64,000 nucleotides of DNA from Oscillospiraceae bacterium (GCA_015068225.1 SVKX01000007.1:1-64000), one strand, 5' to 3'; positions 1 through 8,566 are shown, counted from the first letter of the stretch. The notes: generated from the letters alone by a model not told the origin. Numbers and translations: made by a program.

Positions 1-23
1 GTCCAAAAGGAGGTGCAAACAAC

Positions 24-320
24 ATGGCTAAGATCACCGGTAAGTACGAGGTGCTCTACATCATCGACCCTGCTCAGGGCGAAGAGGGCATCGCCGCACT
101 TGTGGAAAAGTTCAAGGCAATGGTGGAGGCGGAGGGTACTCTGCTGAACATCGATGAGTGGGGCAAGCGTCGCCTGGCCTATCCCATCAATGATCTGCCC
201 GAGGGCTACTATGTTCTGATGAACTTCGAGTCCAAGCCCGAATTCCCCGCTGAGCTGGAGCGCGTTATGAAGATCACCGAAGGTGTCATGCGCTGCCTGA
301 CCACCGTAGTGGAGGAGTAA
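24..320 (+). CDS. rpsF: 30S ribosomal protein S6
   Basis: Structural protein of the small ribosomal subunit that pairs with S18 on the platform. The 98-residue length and the N-terminal stretch KYEVLYIIDP followed by a central GKRRLAYPI segment are typical of S6. An AGGAGG Shine-Dalgarno at about 8-13 sits well before the ATG. It heads the conserved rpsF-ssb-rpsR operon; the ssb start lies only 4 bases after its stop, and the Shine-Dalgarno for ssb is inside its last codons. The operon promoter lies left of the window. There are no anomalies and the call is secure. Confidence 0.97.
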   Translation: MAKITGKYEVLYIIDPAQGEEGIAALVEKFKAMVEAEGTLLNIDEWGKRRLAYPINDLPEGYYVLMNFESKPEFPAELERVMKITEGVMRCLTTVVEE

Positions 321-324
321 AATT

Positions 325-771
325 ATGCTCAACCACATCACCATTATGGGTCGCCTGACCCGTGATCCCGAGCTTCGCCGGACCGGCAGCGGCATCGCTG
401 TTGCCAGTTTCACTGTGGCTGTCGACCGTGACTTCGGCGGCAGAGACGGCGGTGAGCGGGAAACCGATTTCATCGACTGTGTTGCCTGGCGCAATACCGG
501 AGAATTTGTCTCCAAGTATTTCACCAAGGGCTCCATGGCCGTGGTTTCGGGACGGCTCCAGATCCGCAGCTGGACCGACAAGGACGGCAACAAGCGCCGC
601 ACCGCAGAGGTAGTAGCAGACAATGTCTACTTCGGCGAAAGCAAGCGCGCCAGCGAGGGAAATGCCTATGGCGGCAATTCCTACTCCGCTCCCGCTTACA
701 GTGCCCCTGCTTCTGCTCCCGCATCCGACTTTGCGATGCTGGATGATGACGACGCACAGCTTCCTTTCTAA
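325..771 (+). CDS. ssb: single-stranded DNA-binding protein
   Basis: Binds single-stranded DNA during replication, recombination and repair. The first ~105 residues form the OB fold, beginning MLNHITIMGRLTRDPELR, with the conserved IDCVAWR stretch. A Ser/Ala/Tyr-rich flexible linker follows, and the protein ends in the acidic tip DDDDAQLPF that recruits partner proteins. At 148 residues it has the usual SSB length. The ribosome binding site GGAGGAG lies within the end of rpsF, so translation is probably coupled. It sits in the classical S6-SSB-S18 order. Confidence 0.97.
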   Translation: MLNHITIMGRLTRDPELRRTGSGIAVASFTVAVDRDFGGRDGGERETDFIDCVAWRNTGEFVSKYFTKGSMAVVSGRLQIRSWTDKDGNKRRTAEVVADNVYFGESKRASEGNAYGGNSYSAPAYSAPASAPASDFAMLDDDDAQLPF

Positions 772-808
772 CGAACTTTTCTACTAGACTTACAAGGAGG
801 GAAATCCC

Positions 809-1045
809 ATGGCTAACGAACAGCGTGTTCGCCCCCGCAAGCGCAAGAAGGTTTGCGCATTCTGCGTGGATAAGGTGACCAGCATCGATTACAAGGACAC
901 CGGCAAGCTCCGCCGTTTCCTGTCCGAGCGTGGCAAGATCCTGCCCCGCCGTACAACCGGCACCTGCGCCGCTCACCAGCGTGACCTGACCACCGCTATC
1001 AAGCGCGCTCGTCAGATCGCCCTGCTGCCCTACGTTGCTGACTAA
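809..1045 (+). CDS. rpsR: 30S ribosomal protein S18
   Basis: Small-subunit ribosomal protein partnered with S6. The 78-residue basic protein has the S18 core: VDYKD-like region ([19 protein letters not shown]) and the [13 protein letters not shown] segment. Two pairs of cysteines (CAFC near the start and a later TCAAHQ) hint at the zinc-type S18 variant, although the later half is only partly preserved. A strong AAGGAGGG Shine-Dalgarno precedes the ATG. It is the last gene of the rpsF-ssb-rpsR operon and is followed directly by an intrinsic terminator. Confidence 0.97.
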   Translation: MANEQRVRPRKRKKVCAFCVDKVTSIDYKDTGKLRRFLSERGKILPRRTTGTCAAHQRDLTTAIKRARQIALLPYVAD

Positions 1046-1054
1046 TAAGCATTG

Positions 1055-1092
1055 AACTCCCGAAGCCGATGGCTTCGGGAGTTTTCTTTTTC
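1055..1092 (+). terminator. intrinsic terminator after rpsR
   Basis: A 13-bp perfect stem (1055-1067 with 1071-1083) with a 3-base loop is followed by a T-rich tract. It ends the ribosomal protein operon and lies between converging transcripts (rpsR and the DacF-type peptidase). Confidence 0.93.
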
Positions 1093-1110
1093 AATTACAA
1101 AAGCGGCCCT

Positions 1111-2259
1111 TTATTCTCCTCTTGCCATGCAAATCCTGCGCAGCACCATGATAAACAGATCGCTCCATGTGAGCTTCTCCACGCCCTCCTGGGCAACCAT
1201 GGGCACTTGCAGCAGCACCTGCTCTCCCACCTGTACCGTCAGTGTGCCCAGCCGCTGGCCCTTGCTCACAGGAGCCGCCACCGATTCCTCCAGCACTGTC
1301 TTCACCTGCACCTGATTGCTTTGGGCCTTGTCGATGAGCAGCTGCACCGGCTCTGCAGGCACTGCCTTTACGCTGTCCTTCTTTCCCAGCCGCACCGGCA
1401 CTGTTCCTTCCGTCACCTCCGGCTCTACCTGGGCAAAGTTGGCAAAGCCGTAGTCCAGCATCTGCTTGCAGGCGGCAAACCGCTGCTGGGAGCTTTCACA
1501 GCCCATGACCACGGCGATCAGCCCCAGCCCATCCCTCTGGGCAGTGGCAGACAGGCAATACCCCGCACCGGAGGTAAAGCCGGTCTTTAGCCCCGTTGCA
1601 CCGGGATAAAACCGCACCAGCTTGTTGGTATTAGCAAGGCCAAATGCCCCATTTCGCACCGTATCCATCCAGATGGTGGTAAATTTCTGAATATCCGGAT
1701 GGTTTTTCATCAGCTCCCGGCTCATAATGGCAATGTCATAAGCAGAAGTCACATGTTCCTTTGCCGCTGGATCATCATCCAGACCGGTGCAGTTGACAAA
1801 ATTGGTGTCATTCATCCCCAGCTCCTTTGCCCGCTGGTTCATCAGCTGTACAAACCCTGCCTCCGAGCCGGCGATATGCTCTGCCATGGCGCAGGCGCAG
1901 TCATTGGCAGAGGACACGGCGATGGACTTTACCATGTCCGTCACCGTCATGGTCTCCCCTACCTTCAGGTAGACCTGACTGCCGCCCTTGGCCGCTGCCG
2001 CTTCCGAGGCCGTCACCGTATCATCCCATCCAATCTTGCCGGAGTCAATGGCCTCCATGATCAGCAGCATGGTCATGACCTTGGTGACCGAAGCCGGTGC
2101 CAGCTTTTCATGGGCGTTTTGCTCATACAGCACCGTTCCCGTACCAATATCCATCAGCAGTGCGCTTTTTCCGCCGATCTGCATATCCACCGCCCCTGCC
2201 GGCACTGCCAGCGCCGTCAGCAGCAAACACACCGACAAAACCATTGCCATCCATTTCAT
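1111..2259 (-). CDS. D-alanyl-D-alanine carboxypeptidase (DacF/PBP5 family)
   Basis: Penicillin-binding-protein-type serine peptidase predicted to trim the terminal D-Ala from peptidoglycan stem peptides outside the membrane. The 382-residue protein starts with a signal peptide ending near the PAGA-VD cleavage region (~23). The catalytic SxxK is SVTK at 57-60, SxN appears as SSAND near 117, and KTG appears as LKTGFTSGAG near 225. The C-terminal part looks like the PBP5_C beta-rich domain (VTEGTVPVRLGKK onward) and ends in a hydrophobic/amphipathic tail that may anchor it. The start is an ATG behind GGAGGGG. In Firmicutes such genes are often sporulation or vegetative DacA/DacF; which role applies here cannot be read from the sequence. 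Confidence 0.93.
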   Translation of the reverse strand: MKWMAMVLSVCLLLTALAVPAGAVDMQIGGKSALLMDIGTGTVLYEQNAHEKLAPASVTKVMTMLLIMEAIDSGKIGWDDTVTASEAAAAKGGSQVYLKVGETMTVTDMVKSIAVSSANDCACAMAEHIAGSEAGFVQLMNQRAKELGMNDTNFVNCTGLDDDPAAKEHVTSAYDIAIMSRELMKNHPDIQKFTTIWMDTVRNGAFGLANTNKLVRFYPGATGLKTGFTSGAGYCLSATAQRDGLGLIAVVMGCESSQQRFAACKQMLDYGFANFAQVEPEVTEGTVPVRLGKKDSVKAVPAEPVQLLIDKAQSNQVQVKTVLEESVAAPVSKGQRLGTLTVQVGEQVLLQVPMVAQEGVEKLTWSDLFIMVLRRICMARGE

Positions 2260-2318
2260 AACTGACCCCTCCGTTTTTCAGGTGGTACAGCCTATGTATC
2301 TTGTCCCGGGAATAGACC

Positions 2319-2347
2319 GAAAAAAGAGCTGCCTGCCGGCAGCTCTT
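2319..2347 (-). terminator. intrinsic terminator of the CsoR-family gene
   Basis: On the minus strand a 9-10 bp stem (2325-2333 with 2338-2346) is followed by six T. The hairpin overlaps the stop codon of the repressor gene, so the last codons form part of the terminator stem. Confidence 0.85.
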
Positions 2348-2684
2348 ACTTCATAAACTTGTCCACGGCCTGACACAGATCGTCAATGGCCTCCATATCT
2401 CCGGCGCTTACCGCGTCCACCATGCAGTGGCGCATATGGTCCTGCAAAATGACCTTGCCGGTATTGTCAATGGCGCTGCGCACAGCCGCCAGCTGCACCA
2501 GTACCTCGGAGCAATCATACCCCTCCTCCACCATTCGCTTCACCTTTTCCAGATGTCCGATGGCCCGGGCCAGACGGTTGATCACCGCTCTTTGGTTTTC
2601 GTGGACATGGCCGTGGCTGTGGGCAATGCCGTGCTCATGCATATAGGCATGATCGTGATCATGATGCTGGTGATGGTCTGCCAT
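2346..2684 (-). CDS. metal-sensing transcriptional repressor, CsoR/RcnR (DUF156) family, His-rich N-terminus
   Basis: DUF156-family all-helical repressor that releases DNA when it binds a metal ion. Residues ~1-30 form an unusual His-rich leader (13 His). The core from ~31 has RLARAIGHLEKVKRMVEEG, typical of the family. The CsoR ligand pattern is visible: C58, H83 and C87, with spacing C-x24-H-x3-C as in copper sensors. The His-rich leader could instead favour nickel, cobalt or zinc sensing or buffering. No metal exporter is adjacent; the divergent neighbour is trmB. A promoter (2711-2739) and a G6-centred candidate operator (2741-2756) lie upstream. The family is certain, the metal is not. 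Confidence 0.9.
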   Translation of the reverse strand: MADHHQHHDHDHAYMHEHGIAHSHGHVHENQRAVINRLARAIGHLEKVKRMVEEGYDCSEVLVQLAAVRSAIDNTGKVILQDHMRHCMVDAVSAGDMEAIDDLCQAVDKFMK

Positions 2685-2710
2685 GGCACATCCCTCCTTC
2701 TTTTTTCTGC

Positions 2711-2739
2711 ATTATACCCCAGAAATCTTGTCGTTGCAA
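2711..2739 (-). promoter_or_regulatory. promoter of the CsoR-family gene
   Basis: Minus-strand TTGCAA (2739-2734) and TATAAT (2716-2711) with a 17-bp spacer, followed by AAGGAGG before the ATG at 2684. Confidence 0.8.
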
Positions 2740-2740
2740 G

Positions 2741-2756
2741 CCCGTAGGGGGGATAT
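2741..2756. promoter_or_regulatory. candidate DUF156-repressor operator (G6 tract)
   Basis: A run of six G (2747-2752) flanked by TA and ATA lies immediately upstream of the repressor -35 and between two divergent promoters. RcnR/CsoR-family operators are known to centre on G/C tracts flanked by A/T inverted bases. The link to this repressor is inferred from position and composition only. Confidence 0.4.
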
Positions 2757-2769
2757 TTCAGAAAATGTT

Positions 2770-2798
2770 TTGACGAAATGTACGCCGTCTGTTATAAT
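2770..2798 (+). promoter_or_regulatory. promoter of trmB-mnmG
   Basis: TTGACG (2770-2775) and a perfect TATAAT (2793-2798) with a 17-bp spacer, about 45 bases upstream of the trmB start. Confidence 0.85.
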
Positions 2799-2842
2799 AA
2801 AAAATTAGAAATGCCTTATTTCCCTGTTTGGAGGAATCCTGT

Positions 2843-3526
2843 ATGAGAATGAGAAAAATGAAAAATCTTGAGCCCCGCATGGAAAAATGCGCCGCCTTCC
2901 GGATCGCTGAGCCTGCCGCGTCAAAGGGCAGCTGGCGCAGCCTGAAGCCGGATGCTGCCGCCCTGTGGGTGGAAGTCGGCTGCGGCAAGGGTAAATTCAC
3001 CGCGGAGACCGCCGCCGCCAACCCCGATGTGCTGCTTATCGCAGTGGAGCGCTGCCGGGAGGCCATGGTGGTGGCCATGGAAAAGGCCCAGAGCATGGGC
3101 CTGAAAAATGTGTTTTTTATTGATATGGACGTAGCTCTCATTGAGGATATTTTTGCCCCCGGCGAGATCGACCGGCTGTTTATCAATTTCCCCGATCCCT
3201 GGCCCCGGAAGAAAAACGCCAAGCGGCGGCTGACCCACCGCGGTTTTCTGGACAAATACTGCCGGGTAGTTCGCACCGGCGGCGAATTCCATTTCAAGAC
3301 TGATAACGCACCCCTCTTTGAGTTCTCTGTGGAGGAGTTTGCGGCCTGCGGTCTGGAGGTCAAGAACCTGACCCGGAATCTTCACGAAAACGGCATTGTG
3401 GGCATCATGACCGGCTACGAGGAGAAATTCCACGCCCTGGGCACACCCATCAACCGCTGTGAAGTGGTCTGCAAGCCCTTTGTCCTGCCTCCGGAGGAGA
3501 AGAAGGCTGTGGAGGAAGAGGCATGA
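2843..3526 (+). CDS. trmB: tRNA (guanine-N7-)-methyltransferase
   Basis: SAM-dependent enzyme that methylates guanosine 46 in the variable loop of tRNAs. The SAM-binding glycine motif appears as [11 protein letters not shown], and the family motif [15 protein letters not shown] with the downstream TD (FKTDNAPLF) is clear. About 227 residues. The start is set at the ATG at 2843 because GGAGGA lies 7 bases upstream; an in-frame TTG at 2828 would place the Shine-Dalgarno inside the gene. The last bases overlap the mnmG start (ATGA), so two tRNA-modification genes are translationally coupled. Its own consensus promoter is at 2770. Confidence 0.95.
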   Translation: MRMRKMKNLEPRMEKCAAFRIAEPAASKGSWRSLKPDAAALWVEVGCGKGKFTAETAAANPDVLLIAVERCREAMVVAMEKAQSMGLKNVFFIDMDVALIEDIFAPGEIDRLFINFPDPWPRKKNAKRRLTHRGFLDKYCRVVRTGGEFHFKTDNAPLFEFSVEEFAACGLEVKNLTRNLHENGIVGIMTGYEEKFHALGTPINRCEVVCKPFVLPPEEKKAVEEEA

Positions 3527-5388
3527 CCTACTACGCAGGAACCTGCGATGTTGCCGTCATCGGTGCCGGCCACGCCGGAATTGAAGCCGCGCTGGCCGCT
3601 GCCCGTCTGGGACACGCCACCATTTTGTTCACCATCAATTTGGATGCGGTGGGCAATATGCCCTGCAACCCTGCCATTGGCGGCACGGGAAAGGGCCATC
3701 TGGTGCGGGAGCTGGACGCCCTGGGCGGTGAAATGGGCATTGCCGCGGACAAAGCCTGTATCCAGTACCGGATGCTGAACCGGGGCAAAGGGCCTGCCGT
3801 CCATTCCCTGCGGGCGCAGGCTGACCGCAGACTTTACCAGCAGGTGATGAAGCACACTCTGGAAATGCAGGAAAATCTGCAGCTAAAGCAGGCGCAGATC
3901 ACCCAGATCCTTACCGAAAACAGCCATGTGACCGGTGTCCGCACCCAGTTGGGGGCGGAATATACGGCAAAAGCTGTGATCATCGCTTCCGGAACGTATC
4001 TGGACAGCACTATCATTACGGGAGAAAGTGTCATCTCCTCCGGCCCTGACGGGATGCACCCCAGCATTGGCCTTGCGGACAACCTTCGGGCATTGGGGCT
4101 GCCCCTGCGCCGGTTCAAAACCGGCACGCCCCCCAGAGTCAACCGCCGGTCCATCGATTTTTCCAAACTGGAGCTGCAGCCCGGCGATGACCAAATCGAG
4201 CCATTTTCCTTCCGCACGGAGCACACCCCCTATAATGCCGCCGTGTGCTACCTGACCTACACCAATGAGCAGACCCACGAAATTATCCGTGCCAATCTGC
4301 ACCGCAGTCCCATGTATGACGGCACTATTTCCGGCGTGGGCCCCCGATACTGCCCCAGTATCGAAACGAAGATCGTCCGCTTTGCGGACAAGCCCCGGCA
4401 TCAGCTCTTCATTGAGCCCTGCGGACTGGACACAGAGGAAATGTATATTCAGGGCTTCTCCTCCAGCTTGCCCGAGGATGTGCAGCTTCAGATGCTGCGC
4501 ACCGTTCCGGGCCTTGAAAATGCGGAAATGATGCGCCCTGCCTACGCCATCGAATACGAGTGCATCGACCCCACCTGTTTGCTCCCCACATTGGAAACCA
4601 AGGCCATCTCCGGTCTTTACGGCGCAGGCCAGTTCAACGGCACCTCCGGCTATGAGGAAGCCGCCGTTCAGGGTCTGATCGCCGGCATTAACGCCGCCCT
4701 GAAGCTGCAAAATAAACCACCCCTGATCCTGACCCGGGACACCAGCTACATCGGCACTTTGATCGACGATCTGGTGACCAAGGGCACGGAAGAGCCCTAC
4801 CGGATCATGACCAGCCGCTCGGAATACCGGCTTTTGCACCGGCAGGACAATGCCGACCAGCGGCTGACCGCCATTGGCGCGGCTGTGGGTCTGGTACCGC
4901 CGGAGCGTCTGCAGCAGGTGGAGGAGAAATATGCCAGCGTTCAGAAAGAGATCCGGCGGCTGGAATCCACCGGCATCGCCGCCAGCGACGCTCTGAATGC
5001 CATGCTGGCAGAGCGGGATTCCGCGCCTGTGTCAAATTCCGCTCGGCTTGCCGACCTTTTGCGCCGGCCCCAGGTCTGCTATGAAGATCTTGCCCCCTTT
5101 GACCCTGACCGGCCGGAGCTGCCCAAGGGCATTACCGATGAGGTGCAGATCCAGCTGAAATACGCCGGCTATCTGGAGCGCCAGAAAAAGCAGGTGGAGG
5201 AATTCAAAAAGGAAGAATCCCGTCTGCTGCCACCGGATCTGGACTACGAGGCCATCGCCGGTCTTCGTCTGGAGGCCCGGCAGAAGCTGTCCCAGATCCG
5301 TCCCGTTTCCATCGGTCAGGCAGGCCGGATCTCCGGTGTCAGCCCGGCGGATATTGCGGTGCTGCTGATCTGGCTGGAACAGGCTTGA
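3523..5388 (+). CDS. mnmG: tRNA uridine-5-carboxymethylaminomethyl modification enzyme
   Basis: FAD protein that works with MnmE to modify wobble uridine 34 of several tRNAs. The dinucleotide-binding fold is at the N-terminus ([19 protein letters not shown]), followed by the conserved [21 protein letters not shown] region. The tRNA-interacting regions and helical C-terminus are intact, ending in a LIWLEQ-type tail. The 621-residue length is normal. It overlaps trmB by 4 bases. mnmE is not in this window. The -35 box of the downstream thiT promoter overlaps the mnmG stop codon. Confidence 0.97.
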   Translation: MTYYAGTCDVAVIGAGHAGIEAALAAARLGHATILFTINLDAVGNMPCNPAIGGTGKGHLVRELDALGGEMGIAADKACIQYRMLNRGKGPAVHSLRAQADRRLYQQVMKHTLEMQENLQLKQAQITQILTENSHVTGVRTQLGAEYTAKAVIIASGTYLDSTIITGESVISSGPDGMHPSIGLADNLRALGLPLRRFKTGTPPRVNRRSIDFSKLELQPGDDQIEPFSFRTEHTPYNAAVCYLTYTNEQTHEIIRANLHRSPMYDGTISGVGPRYCPSIETKIVRFADKPRHQLFIEPCGLDTEEMYIQGFSSSLPEDVQLQMLRTVPGLENAEMMRPAYAIEYECIDPTCLLPTLETKAISGLYGAGQFNGTSGYEEAAVQGLIAGINAALKLQNKPPLILTRDTSYIGTLIDDLVTKGTEEPYRIMTSRSEYRLLHRQDNADQRLTAIGAAVGLVPPERLQQVEEKYASVQKEIRRLESTGIAASDALNAMLAERDSAPVSNSARLADLLRRPQVCYEDLAPFDPDRPELPKGITDEVQIQLKYAGYLERQKKQVEEFKKEESRLLPPDLDYEAIAGLRLEARQKLSQIRPVSIGQAGRISGVSPADIAVLLIWLEQA

Positions 5389-5412
5389 CATTTTCCGATT
5401 ATTGGCTATAAT
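5385..5412 (+). promoter_or_regulatory. promoter of the TPP riboswitch-thiT transcript
   Basis: Perfect consensus TTGACA (5385-5390) and TATAAT (5407-5412), 16-bp spacer. The -35 box overlaps the mnmG stop codon. Confidence 0.92.
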
Positions 5413-5435
5413 ACTATCAGATCGCAAAGCAAACA

Positions 5436-5530
5436 CGTCTTCGGGGAGCCGGATGCATCCGGCTGAGAGGAAGCTGCCGCCGCTTCGACCCGTGAACCTG
5501 ATACGGTCAGTACCGTCGGAGGGAAAGATG
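5436..5530 (+). promoter_or_regulatory. TPP (thi-box) riboswitch aptamer
   Basis: The hallmark thi-box elements are present in order: a GGGG segment, CTGAGA, ACCCGTGAACCTGAT, and GGAGGGA near the 3' end. A closing P1 can be drawn between 5436-5441 and 5525-5530. It lies between a consensus promoter and an intrinsic terminator just before thiT, so thiamine pyrophosphate binding should stop thiT transcription. Confidence 0.95.
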
Positions 5531-5549
5531 CACATATGGGATACCTTTC

Positions 5550-5592
5550 GTATCGCATTGCACCCAGACGGATGCAATGCGGTACTTTTTTT
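5550..5592 (+). terminator. riboswitch-controlled terminator
   Basis: A 15-16 bp stem (about 5550-5564 with 5570-5584) followed by seven T lies downstream of the TPP aptamer and upstream of the thiT ribosome binding site. It is the probable expression platform. Confidence 0.85.
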
Positions 5593-5630
5593 ACTGGCAG
5601 GTATCGTCCCTGCCGAAAGGAGTAAACCCC

Positions 5631-6197
5631 ATGAAAAACAAAGCCCATCTGCACATCCGCGCCCTGTGCGAAGGTGCCATTCTGGTAGCCCTCGCCTTCG
5701 TCCTCAGCTTTATCAAGCTGTACACCCTTCCCAATGGCGGCTCTCTGACGCCGGCCATGTTCCCTTTGCTGCTGTTTGCCCTGCGCTGGGGCTTAAGCAG
5801 AGGTCTGGCTGCCGGCTTCGTATTCGGTCTGCTGCAGCTGCTTTTTGACGGTGCCTACGCCTGGGGCTGGGAGTCTATGCTACTGGATTACCTGCTGGCC
5901 TTTACCCCTCTGGGTCTTGCCGGCCTGTTCAAAGGCAAGGCCTGGGGCATTTTCCCCGGTACTGCCATCGGCTGTGCCGCCCGCTTTTGCGTGCACTACA
6001 TCTCCGGCGTGACCATTTACCGGATCGTTCAGCCCACCGAGCTGCCCGGTTTCGGTATGTTCAGCGATGCTGCCCTGTATTCTCTTGCCTATAACGGCAG
6101 CTACATGCTCCCCAATATGCTGCTGGCTATGCTGCTGGCAGGCGTACTGTATGTGCCTATGAAGCGCTACTTCGCAGGAAATGACATTCTAAAATAA
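5631..6197 (+). CDS. thiT: energy-coupled thiamine transporter, S component
   Basis: Membrane substrate-binding component of an ECF-type vitamin transporter. The 188-residue protein has about six hydrophobic helices and the ThiT-like features ALAFVLSFIKLYTLPNGGS near the N-terminus and a WGWESMLLDY segment typical of thiamine binders. The ATG at 5631 is chosen because GAAAGGAG precedes it; earlier in-frame codons lie inside the terminator. Control by the TPP riboswitch confirms the ligand. The ECF energising module (EcfT/A/A') is not in the window and is presumably shared from elsewhere. Confidence 0.94.
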   Translation: MKNKAHLHIRALCEGAILVALAFVLSFIKLYTLPNGGSLTPAMFPLLLFALRWGLSRGLAAGFVFGLLQLLFDGAYAWGWESMLLDYLLAFTPLGLAGLFKGKAWGIFPGTAIGCAARFCVHYISGVTIYRIVQPTELPGFGMFSDAALYSLAYNGSYMLPNMLLAMLLAGVLYVPMKRYFAGNDILK

Positions 6198-6204
6198 ACA
6201 AACA

Positions 6205-6235
6205 GGGCGCGTCGCAAGACGCGCCCTTTCTTTTT
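6205..6235 (+). terminator. intrinsic terminator after thiT
   Basis: Perfect 9-bp GC stem (6205-6213 with 6218-6226) with a GCAA tetraloop, then a T-rich tail. It separates convergent thiT and the SLH-protein gene. The same stem sequence recurs after other genes in this window (10917, 60291). Confidence 0.93.
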
Positions 6236-7433
6236 ACTGATACATAGCAAGGCCGGGGGCTTCTTCCGCCAGGCAGCTTGCCTGATAGAGGATCTCGGCC
6301 ACCTGACCGCGGGTCAGCACATCCCCTTCGGTGATGGCGATGCCATTTTCATTCATGGCCGCCACCGCAGCTGCTGCCCAGGAATCCTCCCCATTCTCCA
6401 GCGCAGCGGCAGATACGGTCAGATCCATGGCATTTTGCAGCATCACCGCTGCCTCACCGCCGGTAATGGAATCATGGGCACCAAAAGCGCCAGTCTCCAG
6501 CGTCTGAACACCGGCCGTCAGGCCGGAGCGCATTGCCGCAGCCAGATAAGGCTTCAGCCACTGGGGCACTTCATCGGTGTAGCCGGTAAAATCGGCTTTC
6601 TCATCCACAGGGATATTCATCGCCTTGACCATCATTGTCAAAAATTCTCCCCGACTGACAGGCTTGTCGCTGTTAAAGCACAGTGCGCCGCCAATCTTTT
6701 CGCCCACAAACAGGCCGGTATTTTTCATCCACTCCGCAGCAAACCGGCAGGACTGACCGACCGTATCGGTATACTGGGTGGCATCCGTGGGCTTCATGAT
6801 CTGAATGGTCACAGTGGCCTCCCGGGAAACATTGCCTGCAGGATCCGTTGCTGTATAGGTAAACGAATCCACGCCAACCTTATTCTTCTTGGGGGTATAC
6901 AGGAAAGTGCCGTTTTCCCGAACCTCCACCGTGCCCCGCTTAGGCTGGCGGGTAACCGTAAAGGTCATGGTCTGACCCTCGGGATCGGAAACCTTCAGCC
7001 GCCCCTCATTGGGCAGATTTTTGTAGGTCTCAACGGCAGAATCCTCCGCCACAGGGGCCTTGTCCTCCTTGCCGCGAATGGCAATGGTCATGGTAACCGC
7101 CGGCGCTACCCGATCCTCGTAAATGGGAAGGTAGGTAACCACTGCATCCTGATCTTCCAGCGTCTGCAAAGGGGAAAAGGTCATCTGCGCCAGCTGATCC
7201 GCTGTGAGAATATCCCCTGTCCGCAGAACACGGCTGCCCAGCATCACCGTGCCGGTGCGGGCATCAGGAAGACCGGTGATGCAGATGCCGGAAATGGCCT
7301 CCTCCGCGCTAAAATCCTCCGCGCTGAAGCAGTAGGTGCTGTCGCAATCTACTTCCAGAGCGGAAACGCCTGCGCAGACCCCCAGCAGACAGCATGCCGC
7401 CACAGCCGCGCAAACAATACGGGTACGAAACAT
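6234..7433 (-). CDS. secreted SLH-domain surface protein with an Ig/cadherin-like domain
   Basis: Predicted exported, cell-wall-bound protein of 399 residues. A signal peptide (basic start, hydrophobic AAVAACCLLGVCAGV, cleavage near VSA-LE) is followed by a short domain resembling calcium-binding crystallin/cadherin-like modules (~30-130). Next is an Ig/cadherin-like repeat (~140-215, with SDPEGQTMTFTV and SFTYTATDPAGNVS). The C-terminal half (~225-395) contains divergent S-layer homology repeats (PVSRGEFLTMMVKAM, ITGGEAAVMLQNAM, LTRGQVAEILYQ), which usually bind pyruvylated secondary wall polymer. The start at 7433 is preceded by AGGAGG; upstream in-frame codons lack a signal. No substrate or partner can be named. 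Confidence 0.8.
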   Translation of the reverse strand: MFRTRIVCAAVAACCLLGVCAGVSALEVDCDSTYCFSAEDFSAEEAISGICITGLPDARTGTVMLGSRVLRTGDILTADQLAQMTFSPLQTLEDQDAVVTYLPIYEDRVAPAVTMTIAIRGKEDKAPVAEDSAVETYKNLPNEGRLKVSDPEGQTMTFTVTRQPKRGTVEVRENGTFLYTPKKNKVGVDSFTYTATDPAGNVSREATVTIQIMKPTDATQYTDTVGQSCRFAAEWMKNTGLFVGEKIGGALCFNSDKPVSRGEFLTMMVKAMNIPVDEKADFTGYTDEVPQWLKPYLAAAMRSGLTAGVQTLETGAFGAHDSITGGEAAVMLQNAMDLTVSAAALENGEDSWAAAAVAAMNENGIAITEGDVLTRGQVAEILYQASCLAEEAPGLAMYQ

Positions 7434-7515
7434 AGAAAAACCTCCTAAAAATGGTGTCCGCAGGTATTGTTTGCCAGAAGCGGAGAATTTATTCAAAAGT
7501 TCCAAATAAGACGCA

Positions 7516-7558
7516 AACAGCCGCCGACCGTCAGGTCAGCGGCTTTGTTTATCTGTTC
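7516..7558 (-). repeat. hairpin repeat copy 1 (probable terminator of the 7618-8052 gene)
   Basis: A 29-bp segment (7516-7544) is identical to 8795-8823, and similarity continues for another ~14 bases. It folds into a 12-bp stem with one mismatch and a GTCA loop, and the mismatch becomes a G-T wobble on the minus strand. Both copies lie just downstream of minus-strand genes, so each probably acts as a terminator or 3' stabiliser. Confidence 0.7.
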
Positions 7559-7617
7559 AATATATTGCAGATTATAGATTTGAAATGCAGCATTCGGTCC
7601 ATGTCCCCTGCGCCTTC

Positions 7618-8052
7618 TCAATGCCCACGAATATCCAACTCCGAAAAAAGAGCATTTCCGCTGCCAAACAGATACACAATATAATAATCTTCTGTAGCGG
7701 TGATCTGTGTCTTAAAGGAAAGTTCCCCGTGTTCCACGCACTGGATTTTTTGTGTGTTTTGCTCTTTTACAACAACATCGGCAAGTTTCTGTGAATAGTA
7801 GGCAGATAGTTCATCGAGTGTTTTTTCACTCCTAATTAGTATGGCACCGAAATACTGCATACCATTGCCATTTCCAACGAGTTTATCGGCCTTGGATAGA
7901 GATTCAACAATCTGTGTATTATCGGGAAGGGTTATTTCCATGAGATGTTTTTCAACATTCTTTGCCGAGAGATCGTTTACCAGCGGAATGGACACATTAA
8001 AACCAAGGAGAAGAATAATAGCTATTAAAACAAGGATCATCACTATTTTCAC
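7618..8052 (-). CDS. membrane-anchored protein of unknown function
   Basis: No family recognised. The 144-residue product begins with one strongly hydrophobic segment (~3-22), consistent with an N-terminal membrane anchor. A soluble, presumably extracytoplasmic domain follows, with a VEKHLMEITLPDNT stretch, a GNGMQYFGAILIRSE segment and a YYIVYLFG strand near the end. The start is placed at GTG 8052, nine bases after AGGAGG; the upstream TTG would sit on the Shine-Dalgarno. It lies 80 bases behind a lipoprotein gene and is probably co-transcribed. Codon use is AT-richer than the neighbours, suggesting acquisition by transfer. Confidence 0.65.
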   Translation of the reverse strand: MKIVMILVLIAIILLLGFNVSIPLVNDLSAKNVEKHLMEITLPDNTQIVESLSKADKLVGNGNGMQYFGAILIRSEKTLDELSAYYSQKLADVVVKEQNTQKIQCVEHGELSFKTQITATEDYYIVYLFGSGNALFSELDIRGH

Positions 8053-8131
8053 TGTTAGCAACCTCCTTCCTCAAACTGAAGTCTTCGCACAGTCAGATTG
8101 GAGCCACATAAACCCGACGGTCTTGCATCAT

Positions 8132-8566
8132 TCAGTTACTGCTTTCTTTGCCTTTACCTGCCAATTCTGACACAAAGTTATAAAGCTCTTCGCTATTGAT
8201 ATAATACCACGCATTTGGGGATCCATCTGTATTATAACGTGCTACTTCAAGATCCTTGCCCAAACAGCCAAAATCATTTACACACAAGTATGCTCCGTCG
8301 CGGAAATACACGTATATCCCGAACTCTGGGGTGCCACCTTCGCCCGTCCCTTTGCCGCCATATTTTGAGAAGTTGTATAATTCTATGAATCTGGCAGAAT
8401 CGTCTGCGGATAGCTCAGTCTCTTCCGTGTACTGAGACCAAACGACTATTTTCTCCACCTGATTCTCTTCAATTCGCTCAATTTTTTGGCAAGCAGCAAA
8501 CAATGATGCACACAAGATTATAATAACTAATACAGAAAAACCCAACTTGATTCTTTGTTTCTTCAT
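8132..8566 (-). CDS. small lipoprotein of unknown function
   Basis: A 144-residue product with a lipoprotein signal peptide: basic KKQRIK start, hydrophobic LVIIILCASLFAAC, and a lipobox Cys near residue 27. The mature part contains VEKIVVWSQYTEETEL, a glycine-rich GGKGTGEGGTPEFG loop and a YVYFRDGAYLCVNDFG strand pair. No family is recognised. ATG 8566 is chosen because GGAGGAT precedes it. It has a good promoter (8620-8648) that shares sequence with the promoter of the 8843-9739 gene. Base composition is AT-rich compared with surrounding genes. Confidence 0.68.
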   Translation of the reverse strand: MKKQRIKLGFSVLVIIILCASLFAACQKIERIEENQVEKIVVWSQYTEETELSADDSARFIELYNFSKYGGKGTGEGGTPEFGIYVYFRDGAYLCVNDFGCLGKDLEVARYNTDGSPNAWYYINSEELYNFVSELAGKGKESSN

